Of a DNA stretch of 64,000 nucleotides, positions 1 to 10,693 are shown one piece after another. Position numbers and translations under genes: made by a program. How positions within the stretch are numbered: position 1 is the first letter of the stretch; every line of letters begins with the position of its first letter. The notes beneath the pieces were generated by a model. That model was not told the origin of the DNA. It did no database searches and saw only the letters and a list, made by a program, of their open reading frames with translations. Source of the DNA: Diplonema japonicum (lineage: Eukaryota > Euglenozoa > Diplonemea > Diplonemida > Diplonemidae); assembly GCA_964019335.1 (NCBI GenBank), contig OZ025733.1, positions 65,001 through 129,000 on the forward strand, given 5' to 3'.

Positions 1-1
1 C

Positions 2-1355
2 ACCGCTCTTCAAGACGCTTTAACGGACTCTGTCCCAATGATTGCGTTTGTGGGACAAGTTCCTACAGCAGCAGTTGGTACCGATGCGTTTCAAGAATGC
101 CCCAGTATCTCTATCACACACCCGTGTACTAAATGGAACTATCAGGTGAAGAGTCTTGAAGAATTCCCTGATGTAATCGATAAGGCGTTCTACAAAGCCC
201 ATTCGGGTAAGAAGGGTCCTGTTCTTTTGGATCTTCCGAAGGATATTATGGTGCAGGTTATGAACGCGGACTCTGGTTACAAAAACGAGCACCATCTCGT
301 CCCGAAGATCGACCCCCCGAAGCCGTCGTTCATCCGCAATATCCAGGAGATCGCAGATCTCATCAACATCTCGAAAAAACCCGTCATCGTTGCAGGCCAA
401 GGCGCCAACGATGCTGTAGAAGAGGTTAGAACACTCCTCGGGACGGGCATACCCGTAACAACCACGCTGCACGCATTGGGTCTTGTCGATGAAGATGACC
501 CATTATCTCTAAAAATGCTTGGAATGCACGGGTCGGCTTACGCAAACTACGCTGTACAGGAAGCGGACCTTATCATAGCAGTCGGGTACAGATTCGACGA
601 TAGGACCACAGGAAGGCTTGATCAATACGCTCCGGAAGCCAGAAAAGCGGAAAAAACAGGAACCGGCGGCATCATCCACATCGAGATCGAGAAGAAACAA
701 ATCGGGAAGATCGTAAAACCGACACAATCTGTGTGGGGAGACGTGAAACACACCCTGCAACAGCTGATACCGCTAGTGGAGAACAAGGAACGGGCTGCAT
801 GGAAAAAAAAAGTTGCGAAATGGAAGGAAATGCACCCTTTAAAATGGCTGCCTTGCGAAGACCCGAAACACTTCAAAGTACAAGAAGTAGTCCACGAAAT
901 GGACGCGTACCTCCATGAGGTGAACAGGGCCAAGGACACAATCTGGACAACGGGTGTGGGTAACCACCAAATGATGTGCGCACAGTTTGTCACATGGAAG
1001 TGGCCAAGGACTATGCTTTCTTCCGGGTCTCTGGGTACTATGGGTGTTGGGGTTCCCTACGCCGTCGGGGCTCAGCTTCGAAAACCTGATAGCACCGTTA
1101 TTGTGATTGATGGTGATGCCTCTTTCCAGATGACTTCCAACGACTTACGGACTCTGGCCGAGCACAACATCCCTGTGAAGATAGCCATTATGAATGATTT
1201 CAAACAGCAGATGGTGCACATTTGGCAGACCATCTACTTCAACCAAAGGTACCTAATTACTGAGAGCCACAACCCTGACTTCTGCAAGCTAGCGGAAGCG
1301 TACGATATAGCGACCATCCGTGTGGATGACAGGGCTAAGTTGAAGGTTTGAAAGG

Positions 1356-1387
<32 letters not shown>

Positions 1388-1617
1388 ACAGGATGGTATA
1401 AAGCACTTTATTGATTACAATAAAGGTCCCATTATTGCCGACTTCAGGGTGCAATCTGATATGTGTACGCCTATGGTATGAGAGGGAAATTTAAAAAAAA
1501 TTTTTTTTTAAAAAAAAAAAATTGTAGGTTGCTCCTGGTGCTGCTCTTGATGATATGATTCTCGAGCCTGAAGAGATTATGAGACTGGAGGCGAATCCCT
1601 CGCAGGTTCCGGGTTAA
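2..1617 (+). CDS. ILV2: Acetolactate synthase catalytic subunit, 3' part, 3 exons
   Basis: Condenses two pyruvates, or pyruvate plus 2-oxobutyrate, in the first common step of branched-chain amino acid synthesis; normally in plastid or mitochondrion. The 5' end, including any targeting peptide, lies before the window; the frame is open from base 2. Seen: GQVPTAAVGTDAFQE near the start, GYRFDDRTTGR in the central FAD/regulatory domain, and a C-terminal ThDP region with DGDASFQM and IMNDF. Exons are 2-1345, 1392-1475 and 1528-1617. Intron 1 (1346-1391) begins GTTTGA and is mostly poly-A; intron 2 (1476-1527) begins GTATGA. Splicing restores the family C-terminus, with the middle exon reading DGIKHFIDYNKGPIIADF and the last beginning VAPGAALDDMI. 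Without splicing the protein would stop one codon into each intron. Identity is secure; the exon joins follow from reading frame and homology. Confidence 0.93.
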
Positions 1618-2266
1618 AAAAAAAAGACAAAACATAAATAATTGTGGGAGGGGGGAAGGGGAAGGAGATGTTTCATAAAAAAAAAAAAAAGTGAGGACAA
1701 CCGTATTTTTTCTTTTGGACTTAATTATTGGAACGGGGTATTACACCCCATATCTCTAAAACCCGTTTGGTGGAAAAAAAACTTCTAAGGAAAATCTTTC
1801 AAAGGTTGGCAGAGAGAATGGCGTTATTTAAAGGGAAAAAAAAAAAAAAAAAAACCGGCAGCAGGAGAAAAATGCGCATGTAAAAGGGGGGACCCAATTT
1901 TTTTTTCTCCCCCCCGTTCCATATTGAGTTCAAAAAAAAAAAAAAGAAATACGGGTTAGAAAAAGGAATAAAAAAAATGCAAAAGTCCCTTAATTTGCGA
2001 GTGCGTGATTTATTTACCCTAAAAAAAAAAAAGAAAAGCTTCTTCACAATTCTCTTCTCTTCTTTTCCCCTACAACACTATGCCAACGGCGTGTCCCCTC
2101 CCTCCTTTTTATTTAAAAAAACAAAAGAAAGAAAAAAAAACAAAAAAAAAAAAACACACACGAAAAGCATTTAATATATACTTCTTTTTTTTTTTTTTAC
2201 CTCCACCCTTTGCGAGTGGGGGCTCATTCCTCTCCATATTCCCTTCCTTTACGTAGCGGCAATTAG

Positions 2267-2308
<42 letters not shown>

Positions 2309-3174
2309 TCTGCCAAGATCAGGATTTCTTGTACCCAAAAGGTGCCTCCCCCCCCACCCCTTGCGCAAGAACACATTTTTTTTGTTGAAAGAAAAACGTG
2401 TTAGAATGCAGCAGGACTTTCTTTCGTGGCTCTTCTCTTTCATAGTGTGCTTACCCCCCCCTCCCCCTTCCTCCTCTTGTGCTGGTTCCTCTTTTTAAAA
2501 AAAAAAAAAAAAGAAATTGCGACACAGCAGAGGTCGCAAAGAGAAAAAAAAATGAGGGTTTTTGGCACATGAAGGAGGAGGACGCGGCGAGAATGGCAAG
2601 CATTTTCTATATCTTGGACTCCTTACTTTTTTTTTTCTTTCTTTTTTTTTTTTTCTTTCTTTTTTTTTTTATACTCCCCTGTAACAAAGAACGAACCCAA
2701 GTGAAAGAAAAAAAATATAAAAAAAAAAAATAATAATTAGAATTTGAAAATTGGTAATAAATGGGTGCCAGCTTCCGAAGAAAAAAAAAAAAACTTGCGT
2801 GCAAATTGTATTCTGTATTTTTTTAAAGATTGGGTTTTGAGGAAGAAAAAAAAATCTGAAAGACCTTCACAACTTTTTTGTGCAGAGCACATCAACTCTT
2901 TTAAACTACGATATTTCAAAAAAAAAAAAAAAGGGAAAAAAAAAAAAAAAGGGATTGCGTTGCCCACACACACACACCCTCCCTCCCCCCTCGCCCACAT
3001 TATTGCAGAAGTCGGCCCGCGATTTTATACTTTTTTTTTCTTAACAACCCCTGGTTCACCTCCTCGTCTCTCTTTTTTTTTTTTTTTTTTTTTTGTTTGT
3101 TTTAAGACATTTCTTTTCTCTTTTTTTTTTTCGTTTCATTGCCACCCTTCCCCACCCCACCCCGAAAGTCACAC
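1618..3174. other. Homopolymer-rich spacer
   Basis: About 1.55 kb of A, T and C runs, including a poly-A of about 40 at 2266-2304, and short CA repeats near 2965. No reading frame here looks like a protein. The open frames are lysine- or phenylalanine-rich by-products of the runs. Confidence 0.7.
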
Positions 3175-4404
3175 ATGAATGTGACGCATCTTCTGCAATG
3201 CGTGCGTGCCCTGCAAACACTAATGCAACACGCAGATAACAGCAACGAGTTCAAAACAGAAGACGGGACAGCCAAAGTGCTGCAGAGATATGCCACATGG
3301 ATGACAACAGCAGCCCAACACGGCTCAGAGGACTTCCTGCCTGACAAGAATGTAACATGGGTGTGGACCGTTCACATGCTCGCACCAAAATTATATTACG
3401 AGGACTGCAAAAAGGTACACGGCACAGTAATCCACAGGAAGGTAGGGGTGTCCCCTGAGGAAGAAACAGCTGCTCGTGCAGCTTACTCTGCAAAAAACAT
3501 CATTGCCCCATCCCCTACAGAGCACCCTTATACCTACAATTTACGTGCGTCTTTAAAGAAACAGGAAGCTTTTTTTTTTGAAGTATCTCGGCCTCAATTC
3601 CACAACCAGCACTTCATGCAGCATGCTGTGGGGAGGTACCAACGTTTTTTACAACTAACAGCCTTGCGGAAGGGGAAGCTGACGGTGCCGACATATGACA
3701 TCGACCTTGCTTGGCATGCTCACATGATGCTCAGTGCTGTCTACGCCAGAGAAGCATCTGCAATTGTAGGGTGTATCCCTCATCATGACGATGGTAGTAA
3801 CAGCACCATAGATACTGAGCTGCAGGCAGCGTTTTCCAGCACAGCCGAGGAGTACGAGACCACCTTTGGCGAAGGCTATAGAATACTCGGCGGTATGAGC
3901 ACATTGCAAGCTCGGCCCCCTACCTGGCGGTACTCCAATAGTATCGATTTGTGTATTGCGCAAAGTGTGCCTGCTGCCGTTGTAGAGTGCACCGTGTACC
4001 CAGAGTCTTCATTATGTGGAAATGGAAATATCGGTGTCCTCGGGTTTAGCATTGCAGTCCTTGGGTGTAGGTACTTTGCGGCTGACGGTGGGTTCGTTTT
4101 GAATCTGATGGTTTTTGTAGGATTCTGGGAAGAGGTGGGTGAACGTGTGGAAACAGTCCTCGGTGGGTCGAGTGTCTTGCGGCTTCCCAAGGTCTTGCCG
4201 CCTCATAGCGGTTTGGGTGTGCTCGTCGCTACGTGTACAGGGAGTACCGTGGTTCGTTTGGATCCCTTTTGTTTGCACCCGTCTGTCCATGTTTCCTTTT
4301 CGGTGCCCTTCTATGTTGACGGTGTGGGTGAGGTGGGGCAGATTCGTCTGTGCGTCTCTGGGGTGGCCAAGGAATTTTCGTTAGCGTGTCGAGAAAAAAA
4401 ATAA
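3175..4404 (+). CDS. GRDP-like (DUF1399) protein
   Basis: A 409-residue protein resembling the glycine-rich domain-containing protein family of plants, fungi and protists, whose biochemical role is poorly known. The family hallmark, a tryptophan-histidine helix followed by Y and D/E, occurs twice: VWTVHMLAPKLYYEDC and later IDLAWHAHMMLSAVYARE followed by GCIPHHDDG. The C-terminal half is beta-rich with alternating hydrophobic residues and no clear domain. The start is the first ATG (3175) after a long T tract; a TTG-initiated frame runs 36 bases further upstream, but there is no reason to prefer it. Unspliced as far as I can see. Moderately sure of the family, unsure of function. Confidence 0.65.
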   Translation: MNVTHLLQCVRALQTLMQHADNSNEFKTEDGTAKVLQRYATWMTTAAQHGSEDFLPDKNVTWVWTVHMLAPKLYYEDCKKVHGTVIHRKVGVSPEEETAARAAYSAKNIIAPSPTEHPYTYNLRASLKKQEAFFFEVSRPQFHNQHFMQHAVGRYQRFLQLTALRKGKLTVPTYDIDLAWHAHMMLSAVYAREASAIVGCIPHHDDGSNSTIDTELQAAFSSTAEEYETTFGEGYRILGGMSTLQARPPTWRYSNSIDLCIAQSVPAAVVECTVYPESSLCGNGNIGVLGFSIAVLGCRYFAADGGFVLNLMVFVGFWEEVGERVETVLGGSSVLRLPKVLPPHSGLGVLVATCTGSTVVRLDPFCLHPSVHVSFSVPFYVDGVGEVGQIRLCVSGVAKEFSLACREKK

Positions 4405-4529
4405 TAAAATAACATAAAAAAAAAAAAAAAAAAAAAAAGGTTTCTTTCTTGATTTTTCTTCCCCCTTTTAAAAGAAAAAAAAAATCCCAGACCGTTCACA
4501 TCTCAAACCAAAAAAAAAAAAAAGAAAAA

Positions 4530-5072
4530 ATGGGCAACTGTGGCAGCGCACCCGGACCTGGTGGGAAGAAGTCACAGGAGGCACCTGTGCCAAAGGTGTG
4601 ATGGGAGGGGACAAAAAAAAAAAAAAAACAGCTTGACCCTAAGATGCTTGGGCTTTCGACAAGGGAGGCTAACGCAGCCGGAAGGTTCAAAACTCTGCAG
4701 GAGACCTATGCAACAATGAAGGATAAGATGGCAAAGGATGATAAGAGGGAGGCGGAGAAGAAGACCCCAGAGGCCATGCACAAGGATCTGATGGAGGAGA
4801 AGACGATCAAGGAACAGATCGATGACGTGGTCACTGACCTCGACAGGGAACTGAAACTCACTGACAAAGCCGGAAAGGCACAGAATGAGATGATGCAAGA
4901 GATGGGTGAGGACAATCCTGACAACAAGGTGCCAGACGTACCGGGCGCCTCAGCTGCGTGGAACAAGGCCAAAAAGGAAGCTCAGAAGAAAGCGGTCAAA
5001 GAAACCTGCACCGCCTTCCTAGGTCAAGAATTACTCGCTTCGCAGCAGGTCGTTGCAGAGGCCACTTCATAG
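4530..5072 (+). CDS. Small putatively acylated coiled-coil protein, 2 exons
   Basis: Exon 1 (4530-4595) encodes MGNCGSAPGPGGKKSQEAP plus three residues; exon 2 (4632-5072) continues from LDPKMLGLSTREANAAGRF to the stop. The 36-base intron begins GTGTGA, ends ACAG and is mostly poly-A. The mature protein is 168 residues. The N-terminus MGNCGS fits an N-myristoylation site (Gly2, Ser6) with a possible palmitoylated Cys4, which suggests membrane attachment (inference). The middle (about residues 35-115) is a highly charged K/E/D-rich helix likely to form a coiled coil. I do not recognise the family. The basic-acidic helical character is loosely reminiscent of ESCRT-III-like proteins, but no diagnostic motif is visible. 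Confidence 0.7.
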
Positions 5073-5363
5073 GCGCAAGTCAACTTTAATTTTTTTTTTT
5101 TCCCCCTTTCTTGTAAAACATCGTACACTTACATAAACACCTATTTTGCTTCCTCACATTTCCCCCCCCCCCCTTTTTTTTCTCCTTTTTTTAAAAAGAA
5201 ATAAGATAATGATAAGAATGAGATGAATAAGAAAAAAAAAATAATTGCAATCGCAAAAATTAAAAAAAAAACTTGTTTCCCTATCTCACCCCCTCTCCCA
5301 TTATATTAAAACAAACACTTTTTTTTTCTTCTTCTTCTCCCGTTCTCTCTTCTCTTGTTGGTT

Positions 5364-5400
<37 letters not shown>

Positions 5401-5511
5401 CCCTACTCGACACGTTTTCTTTTCTTTTCTTTTTTTCCACACATAAAAAAAAAACTTTTTTTTTCTTCTTCCCTCTACAACGGCTTTAAAAAAAAAAAAA
5501 AACACAGCACA
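5073..5511. other. Spacer with T- and A-runs
   Basis: Long T tracts with scattered C, followed by a 16-base A run ending CACAGCACA immediately before the next ATG. An open frame in phase with the downstream gene crosses this region but encodes poly-Phe and poly-Lys, so it is treated as leader. Confidence 0.6.
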
Positions 5512-6630
5512 ATGTACATGACAGAAGTTTTCGAAGTGGGCGAGAAATCAAACACACCCCCCTCCAAGAAACGAAAACTGAGCGAAAAAGAAAAACTCGA
5601 AGCAGGAAAGGCCTTTTTCGCAGAGGTCCTGAATGTCGTAGAAAGCGACAGCGAAAACGACAACGAAAATGTAGGCGCTCTCCCCATCACACCACCGAGC
5701 GTGTGCTCCACCCCGGACGACATAAAATCACTTAAAAAAGAAGAACTGGCACCAGAGACACAACTTGAAGAGCTACCCTCCGCCAATCTCCTAAGCCAAC
5801 CACCTTCAATATATGAGGTACCAGACACACACACAGCACCCGATACCCCTTTGACCCCCGAAGAAGAAGAAGAAGAAGAATCCACACCCGAATCACCATC
5901 AAAGCCAACATGGAAGGAGGTCGACACACAAATGCTCCCACCTCCTTCACCTCAAGCGAACAACAAGGCTGCACCACCTGTTGATCAAGCCGACCTGTTC
6001 CGCCTAGTCCCTGCCGAGGAGGATATTTTAAACGCGAGTTCTCCAACAGAAAGCGTTAGGAGACTACTGTGGGAAGAGGATGAGGTGCAACCGGTAATAA
6101 GCCCAGTGGTGCAACCGGTAATAAGCCCAGTGGTGCAACAGGTGAAGGAGAGGCCAAAGCGGCGTAGCTCACCAGGGTACACAGTCCTGCAGGTAGAGGA
6201 TGCGTTAAGATGGTGTGCTACCCATGGCCGACCGCACAGGAACCTCCTGGCGGTCGTGATGGGCGATGAGATGGAGAAAGCTGTCATGACAGCAGCTGAC
6301 AGCAGCAGGGTGTTCAGGATAGCGTTGTTGGCTTTCCTGATAGTGGATAGGTGTGAGTTGCCGGGTCCTTTGACACCGCCTCCAGACTGGCAGATTTGTG
6401 CTATGAAGGCAAATGCAACGGCTGAACAGGTTGCGGCCTTTTATAAGCTTGCGCCCTCATGCGTGCGGTGTCGTCTGCAGTGGGCGAAGTCTTTGCTTGC
6501 GTCTGTGGGCGGCACGCTGTCGTACACACCGGCGAACTCACCGTTCCTCCCGCCGCCTATTGGCCTGCGGTCCGACTTTACAAAACTACACTCCAGCCAC
6601 TCTTGTGAATGCCCTATCAGGAGAAAATAG
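5512..6630 (+). CDS. Unrecognised protein with nuclear-localisation-like motif
   Basis: A 372-residue protein of unknown family. Residues 19-26 read PPSKKRKL, a classic monopartite nuclear localisation motif. The first 200 residues are acidic and rich in Ser/Thr-Pro dipeptides and a run of eight glutamates (EEEEEEEE-type, near residue 123), suggesting a disordered, possibly phosphorylated region. A perfect short tandem repeat VQPVISPV occurs twice near residue 198. The last 150 residues, with cysteines and hydrophobic helices (for example DALRWCATHGRPHRN and FRIALLAFLIVDRCE), look folded. The ATG at 5512 is chosen because upstream frame is poly-Phe/poly-Lys; a second Met lies two codons on. 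The C-terminal helical part resembles no domain I can name. Confidence 0.65.
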   Translation: MYMTEVFEVGEKSNTPPSKKRKLSEKEKLEAGKAFFAEVLNVVESDSENDNENVGALPITPPSVCSTPDDIKSLKKEELAPETQLEELPSANLLSQPPSIYEVPDTHTAPDTPLTPEEEEEEESTPESPSKPTWKEVDTQMLPPPSPQANNKAAPPVDQADLFRLVPAEEDILNASSPTESVRRLLWEEDEVQPVISPVVQPVISPVVQQVKERPKRRSSPGYTVLQVEDALRWCATHGRPHRNLLAVVMGDEMEKAVMTAADSSRVFRIALLAFLIVDRCELPGPLTPPPDWQICAMKANATAEQVAAFYKLAPSCVRCRLQWAKSLLASVGGTLSYTPANSPFLPPPIGLRSDFTKLHSSHSCECPIRRK

Positions 6631-6779
6631 GAGGGGGGGGGGGGGTGATAATGCCCTGGGTGATTAGCCCTGTGGGTGTTTTTTTTTTTTTTTTCTTTTC
6701 TTTTTTCTTCCCATCGTTGTATTTTTGTTTTTTTTGTTTTCTTGTTTATTTGTTTTTTTCTTATATTATACCAACTGGG

Positions 6780-6815
<36 letters not shown>

Positions 6816-6857
6816 AGTCGTGAGGGGAAAACCATTTTCCACAACAAACAAAAAAAA

Positions 6858-7199
6858 ATGGAAGCGAACAGCAACGCTGAGCACCACCCTCTCCCGATAG
6901 ACCCGGATGCCTTTGCCAAGCTGGGGGCCCAGGTGAGGGGCCAGCCAGGGTGGGTGTACGGGTACCCTGGGGGGCCTCTGGTAGCGGAGCGCCCTGTTTT
7001 TGAATTCATCTACAATGACCCACAAGACCCACGAACCTGTCTGTGTGGATATTCGTGCAACACTAGAAGTGCATGCTGTCTGACATACACCTGTAACGTG
7101 GCACACCCCAAAGGGAAGATGTGGTTCGCAGCAAGAGTTATGGTCTGCATCTCTATATTTGTTCTTTTTCTCATTCTGCGGATCATTCTCTTCTACTAA
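6858..7199 (+). CDS. Small Cys-rich tail-anchored-like membrane protein
   Basis: A 113-residue product starting at the ATG at the end of an A-rich leader. It has a Pro/Gly-rich N-terminal half, a cysteine cluster (CLCGYSCNTRSACCLTYTC, around residues 62-80) and one C-terminal hydrophobic segment (MVCISIFVLFLILRIILFY, last 19 residues) that ends the protein, so a tail-anchored membrane topology is plausible. No recognised family. Confidence 0.6.
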   Translation: MEANSNAEHHPLPIDPDAFAKLGAQVRGQPGWVYGYPGGPLVAERPVFEFIYNDPQDPRTCLCGYSCNTRSACCLTYTCNVAHPKGKMWFAARVMVCISIFVLFLILRIILFY

Positions 7200-7320
7200 C
7201 TTCCTCTTTTTTTTTTTTTGCAAGAACGTGTCTTTGACTTGTCTAAACAAAAGGGGAACGTTGGCAACGTGTTTCGGGTTGACAAACTTCTCCAGGTTTT
7301 ACCCGGCACGTACAAACAAA

Positions 7321-7623
7321 ATGACGGCACTAGACTGGGATGATCTGGTCCAATACGCGGACCTCGAGTACCCATCGGGAAGCACTCGCGCCCCTCACCT
7401 CGCGGATTGCATCTTCGAGGAGTGCGACACCTCGCACGGTGACACTGCGGTTCACTGTGCGAGGTGTGGCGCTAAAGGGCAGAGGACATGTTTGTCCTCT
7501 CGCTGCCCACCACGCCTAAGTCAGGCGTTTCTTCCAGTGGAAGATTCCACCCAGTGGGTGTGCCCCCCATGCACGTACAAACAACGGCCAGTTCCTCTTT
7601 TTTTTTTTTTTTTCTTCTTTTGA
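7321..7623 (+). CDS. Possible small zinc-binding (PHD/ribbon-like) protein
   Basis: From ATG 7321 the frame gives about 90 well-composed residues, then a poly-Phe tail that is probably untranslated or spliced. Paired cysteines (CIFEEC, then HCARCGAKGQRTC, then WVCPPC) resemble a treble-clef or PHD-like zinc site. The real 3' end is uncertain because the frame runs into a T tract at about 7598. A partial relative of this locus lies at 10388-10470. Confidence 0.4.
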   Translation: MTALDWDDLVQYADLEYPSGSTRAPHLADCIFEECDTSHGDTAVHCARCGAKGQRTCLSSRCPPRLSQAFLPVEDSTQWVCPPCTYKQRPVPLFFFFFFF

Positions 7624-8515
7624 TACATCACATGAAAAGGTCTGTATTTTCCTTTGGGTTTTTAAAAAATCGCCCCCCCCCCTTTTTTTTGTCATTTGAG
7701 TCACACGAGGAGTAAAAACCCTTAGTGAGGTGAAGAATATGACGAAAGAGGTGCAGAGACCCTTTTCTCCCTATAAAACATCATCAGTTAATGTGCCCTT
7801 AACTGTTACACGCGTGTGCTACTCATACTTTGCTATGATTTTACGCAACAGGGGTGTTTTAGTGAGAGTGTGTGATTGACCCTTCTTGGTCTTCATGTCC
7901 CTCCGGCACTTTCTGAATTGTGAATGATGGCCTGATTCTCTGAGATACTGGGCCGTTGCCACTTTTAGCATGTTTCCCCTTTTATTTCTTGTACATTCGT
8001 TCCTCTCTTGTTGACAAGCCTTTTTGTTTTTAACCACTAAAAAAAAAAACCGGGGAAAAAAAAAAGTCCATTTCAAAAACACTATTCTAGCCCAGATTTA
8101 GCTTGCGTTTCACACCTCTCTGGCCAGTGAGGGGACTTGTCGGTGTTCTTTAATGTCACATATATATGACATGTGGGTTTAGTGGTTAAAAAGGAAAAAA
8201 GGTTTCTTCCCCCCACCTATCTATTTTTTTTTTCTTGGGACTGCCATTAAAGCCAGCCTTTCGTGACACTTGCAGCTCCCCGGTGACCACCTTCCACCCT
8301 ATAAAAAAAAAAGAGAAAAAAGCTGTTTTTTTTTTTTTTTTGAATTTTTTTTTTTTTTAAATACGTTTCTCGCATTTTTTTTTTCTTGTTGTTTTTGTTG
8401 TTTGCTTTTCTTCAGCATATTTTTCAGAACAAAAAAAAATGGGGGGTAAAAAAAAAAAAGGGTAACAGAATATGGTATGCTAAATATCCCGGCTTCTCTC
8501 TCTTTTTTTTTTTTT
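7624..8515. other. Gene-poor spacer
   Basis: Mixed-composition and T-rich sequence with no protein-like frame on either strand. The short minus-strand frame around 7819-8082 is not supported by composition or motifs. Confidence 0.6.
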
Positions 8516-8828
8516 ACTTAATTTTGTAAAGTTACATGAAGAAATTTCTAAAGAGCCATAAAAATCAGAAATCACTCTACCGTTCACGTGTAAAAATATA
8601 GTGGACCATAAATGTAAAGTAATAGGCCGAATTTGGCTTTAAAAAAGTGCCATAAATGTAAAGTAAAATCTGATTTTTACGCTGAGCAATTTTCGGACTT
8701 TTTCGGCATTCGTCTTCATTTTTTTGCATCTGGTGTGCCGCTAACACCGCCGAACCGTCCCCGTAGGGATGGGCAGTAAAGGAACACTATGGCAGGAGAA
8801 CCAGGGTTTCCGATACAAGTGCACTTAT

Positions 8829-8872
<44 letters not shown>

Positions 8873-8873
<1 letters not shown>

Positions 8874-8953
8874 ACACCGCCGTAGGTCAGTGGTCAGGAC
8901 CCTCGGCCAGGGTTTTAGGGGTCGAGGGTTCAAGTCCCGAGGGACCGTTTTTT
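8873..8953 (+). other. tRNA-like block (Pol III boxes), probably SINE or pseudo-tRNA
   Basis: Contains an A-box-like TAGGTCAGTGGT (8883-8894), a B-box-like GGTTCAAGTCC (8927-8937) and a terminator-like T run from 8948. The T-stem does not pair properly (GAGGG against CCCGA) and no acceptor stem can be drawn, so it is not called as a tRNA gene. The preceding CTAACACCGCCG also occurs at about 8742. Confidence 0.35.
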
Positions 8954-8989
8954 TGACCCCGATTTTATCATATCATATAAAGTTCGGGG

Positions 8990-9055
8990 TCCGGGATGTG
9001 ATCTGGCGTCTCCAAGAGACGAGTGCGACGAAATAACCACTGAGCTACCACTGAG
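8990..9055 (-). other. Second tRNA-like block, reverse strand
   Basis: Read on the minus strand, 9050-9034 gives TGGTAGCTCAGTGGTTA, a good A-box and D-arm. The expected B-box region (GATCACATCC) is degenerate, which suggests a decayed tRNA-derived sequence. Confidence 0.3.
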
Positions 9056-9806
9056 AATACGGCATGTTGCGCTTTTACAAACGTCACTCGACATATAAGT
9101 TAACTGGTTCGCAAAATATGAGACGTAACCCAACCTGCCCAAAACACAGCCAGGTATCTGAGGCAAAAGAGGCATAAACACACTTTGCCAGGTTTCCGAG
9201 CCGAAAATTACACTGGCCATGCATACAGGCGTTCTTTTACACGATACCTTGTTGATGAAGGAACCTGCTATTTTGGCTGGAAGTCAGACCTGATCAAGCC
9301 CCTGCACATTTCTGAAGTGCGATGATCAAGTGCCGACACAAATTACACAAAACGTCCTTCTCAGGCAATCAGGCTTAGTTTTGACATCAATGTGAACATT
9401 TCGCAGAAGTGAACATAAAGGGTTCACAATGTCCGAAATTTCCTCATGTAACTTTACAAAAATTAAGTAAAATATCATACTAAATAAAAATCAGCCAGGT
9501 TTTTACTACGAAATTTTTTTCCTCGTAAAAATCAGGTAATCTGATTTTTATTTAGTAAATAGTTATATCTTCTCCCCCCGTCCCTTCTTTTCTTTCACTT
9601 CACCCCTCTCTTCTTTCTTGCTGCGGTCAAGAAAGGAGGGGGGAGAAAAACAAAACAATTGTAAATGTCCATTACAAAAAAAATAATATTAAGGCAAAAA
9701 GATTTTTTACTTTTATCGCCATTTTCTCTTTTCCTGTACACGTTCTTCTTTTCGGGAAATAGAAAACAAATAAAAGGCTTTTAATGCAACACGAGTTATG
9801 TTAGCA

Positions 9807-9834
9807 AGTACTGTCTACTTGATTACAGGGGGGT
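9807..9834 (-). repeat. Dispersed repeat R2, inverted partial copy
   Basis: On the minus strand this reads CCCCTGTAATCAAGTAGACA and continues GTACTTG, matching the + strand copy at 41461 apart from one base in the overlap. The copy lacks the GCGCC...CCTCCTTT half. Confidence 0.55.
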
Positions 9835-10387
9835 GCTCCTTGGCCGTGGCGCCACGGGTTAGCAATTAATTATACACTGCGCCTCGCCTATCTAATAATT
9901 ATCCCACTCATCCCTCCCCACTGTTCATTTTTTTTTTTTTTTTCTATGTACTTCCTCCTCCTTGGCTGAAGGAAGAATCAAATTAAATTTATGAACTCCT
10001 AGGCAACCAGTTCCACTTAGGGAGAAATTGATACATTTTTCTGTCCCTGACCCGAACTAGTCAGTTCAAAAAAAAAAAAAAATACAAAATCGCAGGGAAA
10101 AAAGAATAATAATAATAATATAACGCAAGTACTTTTCTTGCAGATGTCGAGGAACCATAGCTGCACTGAACAGCTGTGGCTTGGCTTGGAACGGGTTCAG
10201 TCTTTTTTTTTTTTTTTTTTTTTTTTTCCCTTTGAAAGTGACCCCAGTTTGACCCTGCCTCAACAGAATGATAAACCGAACATGTTTACACAATTCTTTT
10301 TTCCTCCCCCCCCCCTGTTCACATACACTCTTCGTTGGAGTGGCGTTATGTGATTCTCTTTTTCTTTTCCTCTTTTTTTCTTTTTTT

Positions 10388-10470
10388 TTTTCCTTCAAAA
10401 GAGGAACGTTTGGCAACGTGTTACTGGTTCATGAACTTGGTCATACAAACAACGAGCTGTTCCTCTTTTT
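10388..10470 (+). repeat. Degenerate copy of 7243-7600 region
   Basis: Two blocks match the putative zinc-protein locus: GGAACGTTTGGCAACGTGTT (at 7255 with one T missing) and ACAAACAACG...TTCCTC followed by a T run (7577-7600). The intervening coding part is missing, as in a deletion-bearing duplicate. Confidence 0.45.
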
Positions 10471-10589
10471 TTTTTTTTTAAAGCGCGGGCCGTTGCTAAC
10501 CACTTCGTTCCTATCATAGTGAATTTTTTTTCTTCTTTTTTTTTTTTTATTTTCCACACGAACCTTTTATTTTTCTTCTTTTTTTTTTC

Positions 10590-10693
10590 TTTGTTACAAA
10601 TACTAATCTTCAAAAGATTTTCTAAACTACATGCAACTTGTTGCCAAAAGCAAAAATCTTTCGAAACAACAAAAAAACATATAGTCATAAAGA
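10590..10693 (+). repeat. Dispersed repeat R1, copy a
   Basis: Begins TTTGTTACAA, contains CATGCAACTTGTTGCC and ends AACAACAAAA...ACATATAGTCATAAAG. The same order of blocks recurs at 26871 and 41061. Nature unknown: candidate SINE or non-coding RNA gene. Confidence 0.55.

Larger units (their letters stand above)
8516..9468. mobile_element. Inverted-repeat-bounded element, about 0.95 kb, non-coding
   Basis: The left end 8516-8548 and right end 9435-9468 are about 33-bp inverted repeats (ACTTAATTTTGTAAAGTTAC at the left, its complement at the right) with one indel and one mismatch. Just outside, a similar sequence appears in direct orientation on both sides (ATATGGTATGCTAAATA at left, ATATCATACTAAATA at right), which could be a decayed target duplication. 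No transposase frame is visible, so this looks like a non-autonomous MITE/foldback element. Inside are two oppositely oriented tRNA-like blocks and a 50-base A run. Confidence 0.6.

Noticed and set aside
5245-5511. N-terminal extension of the 5512 gene
   Set aside because: Encodes poly-Phe/poly-Lys from T and A runs and begins with TTG; treated as untranslated leader.
7159-7320. Upstream extension of the 7321 frame
   Set aside because: Starts with a non-ATG codon, overlaps the previous gene's C-terminus and includes poly-Phe.
8930-9220. 96-codon minus-strand frame inside the inverted-repeat element as a transposase
   Set aside because: Short, crosses the tRNA-like block and has no recognisable catalytic motif.
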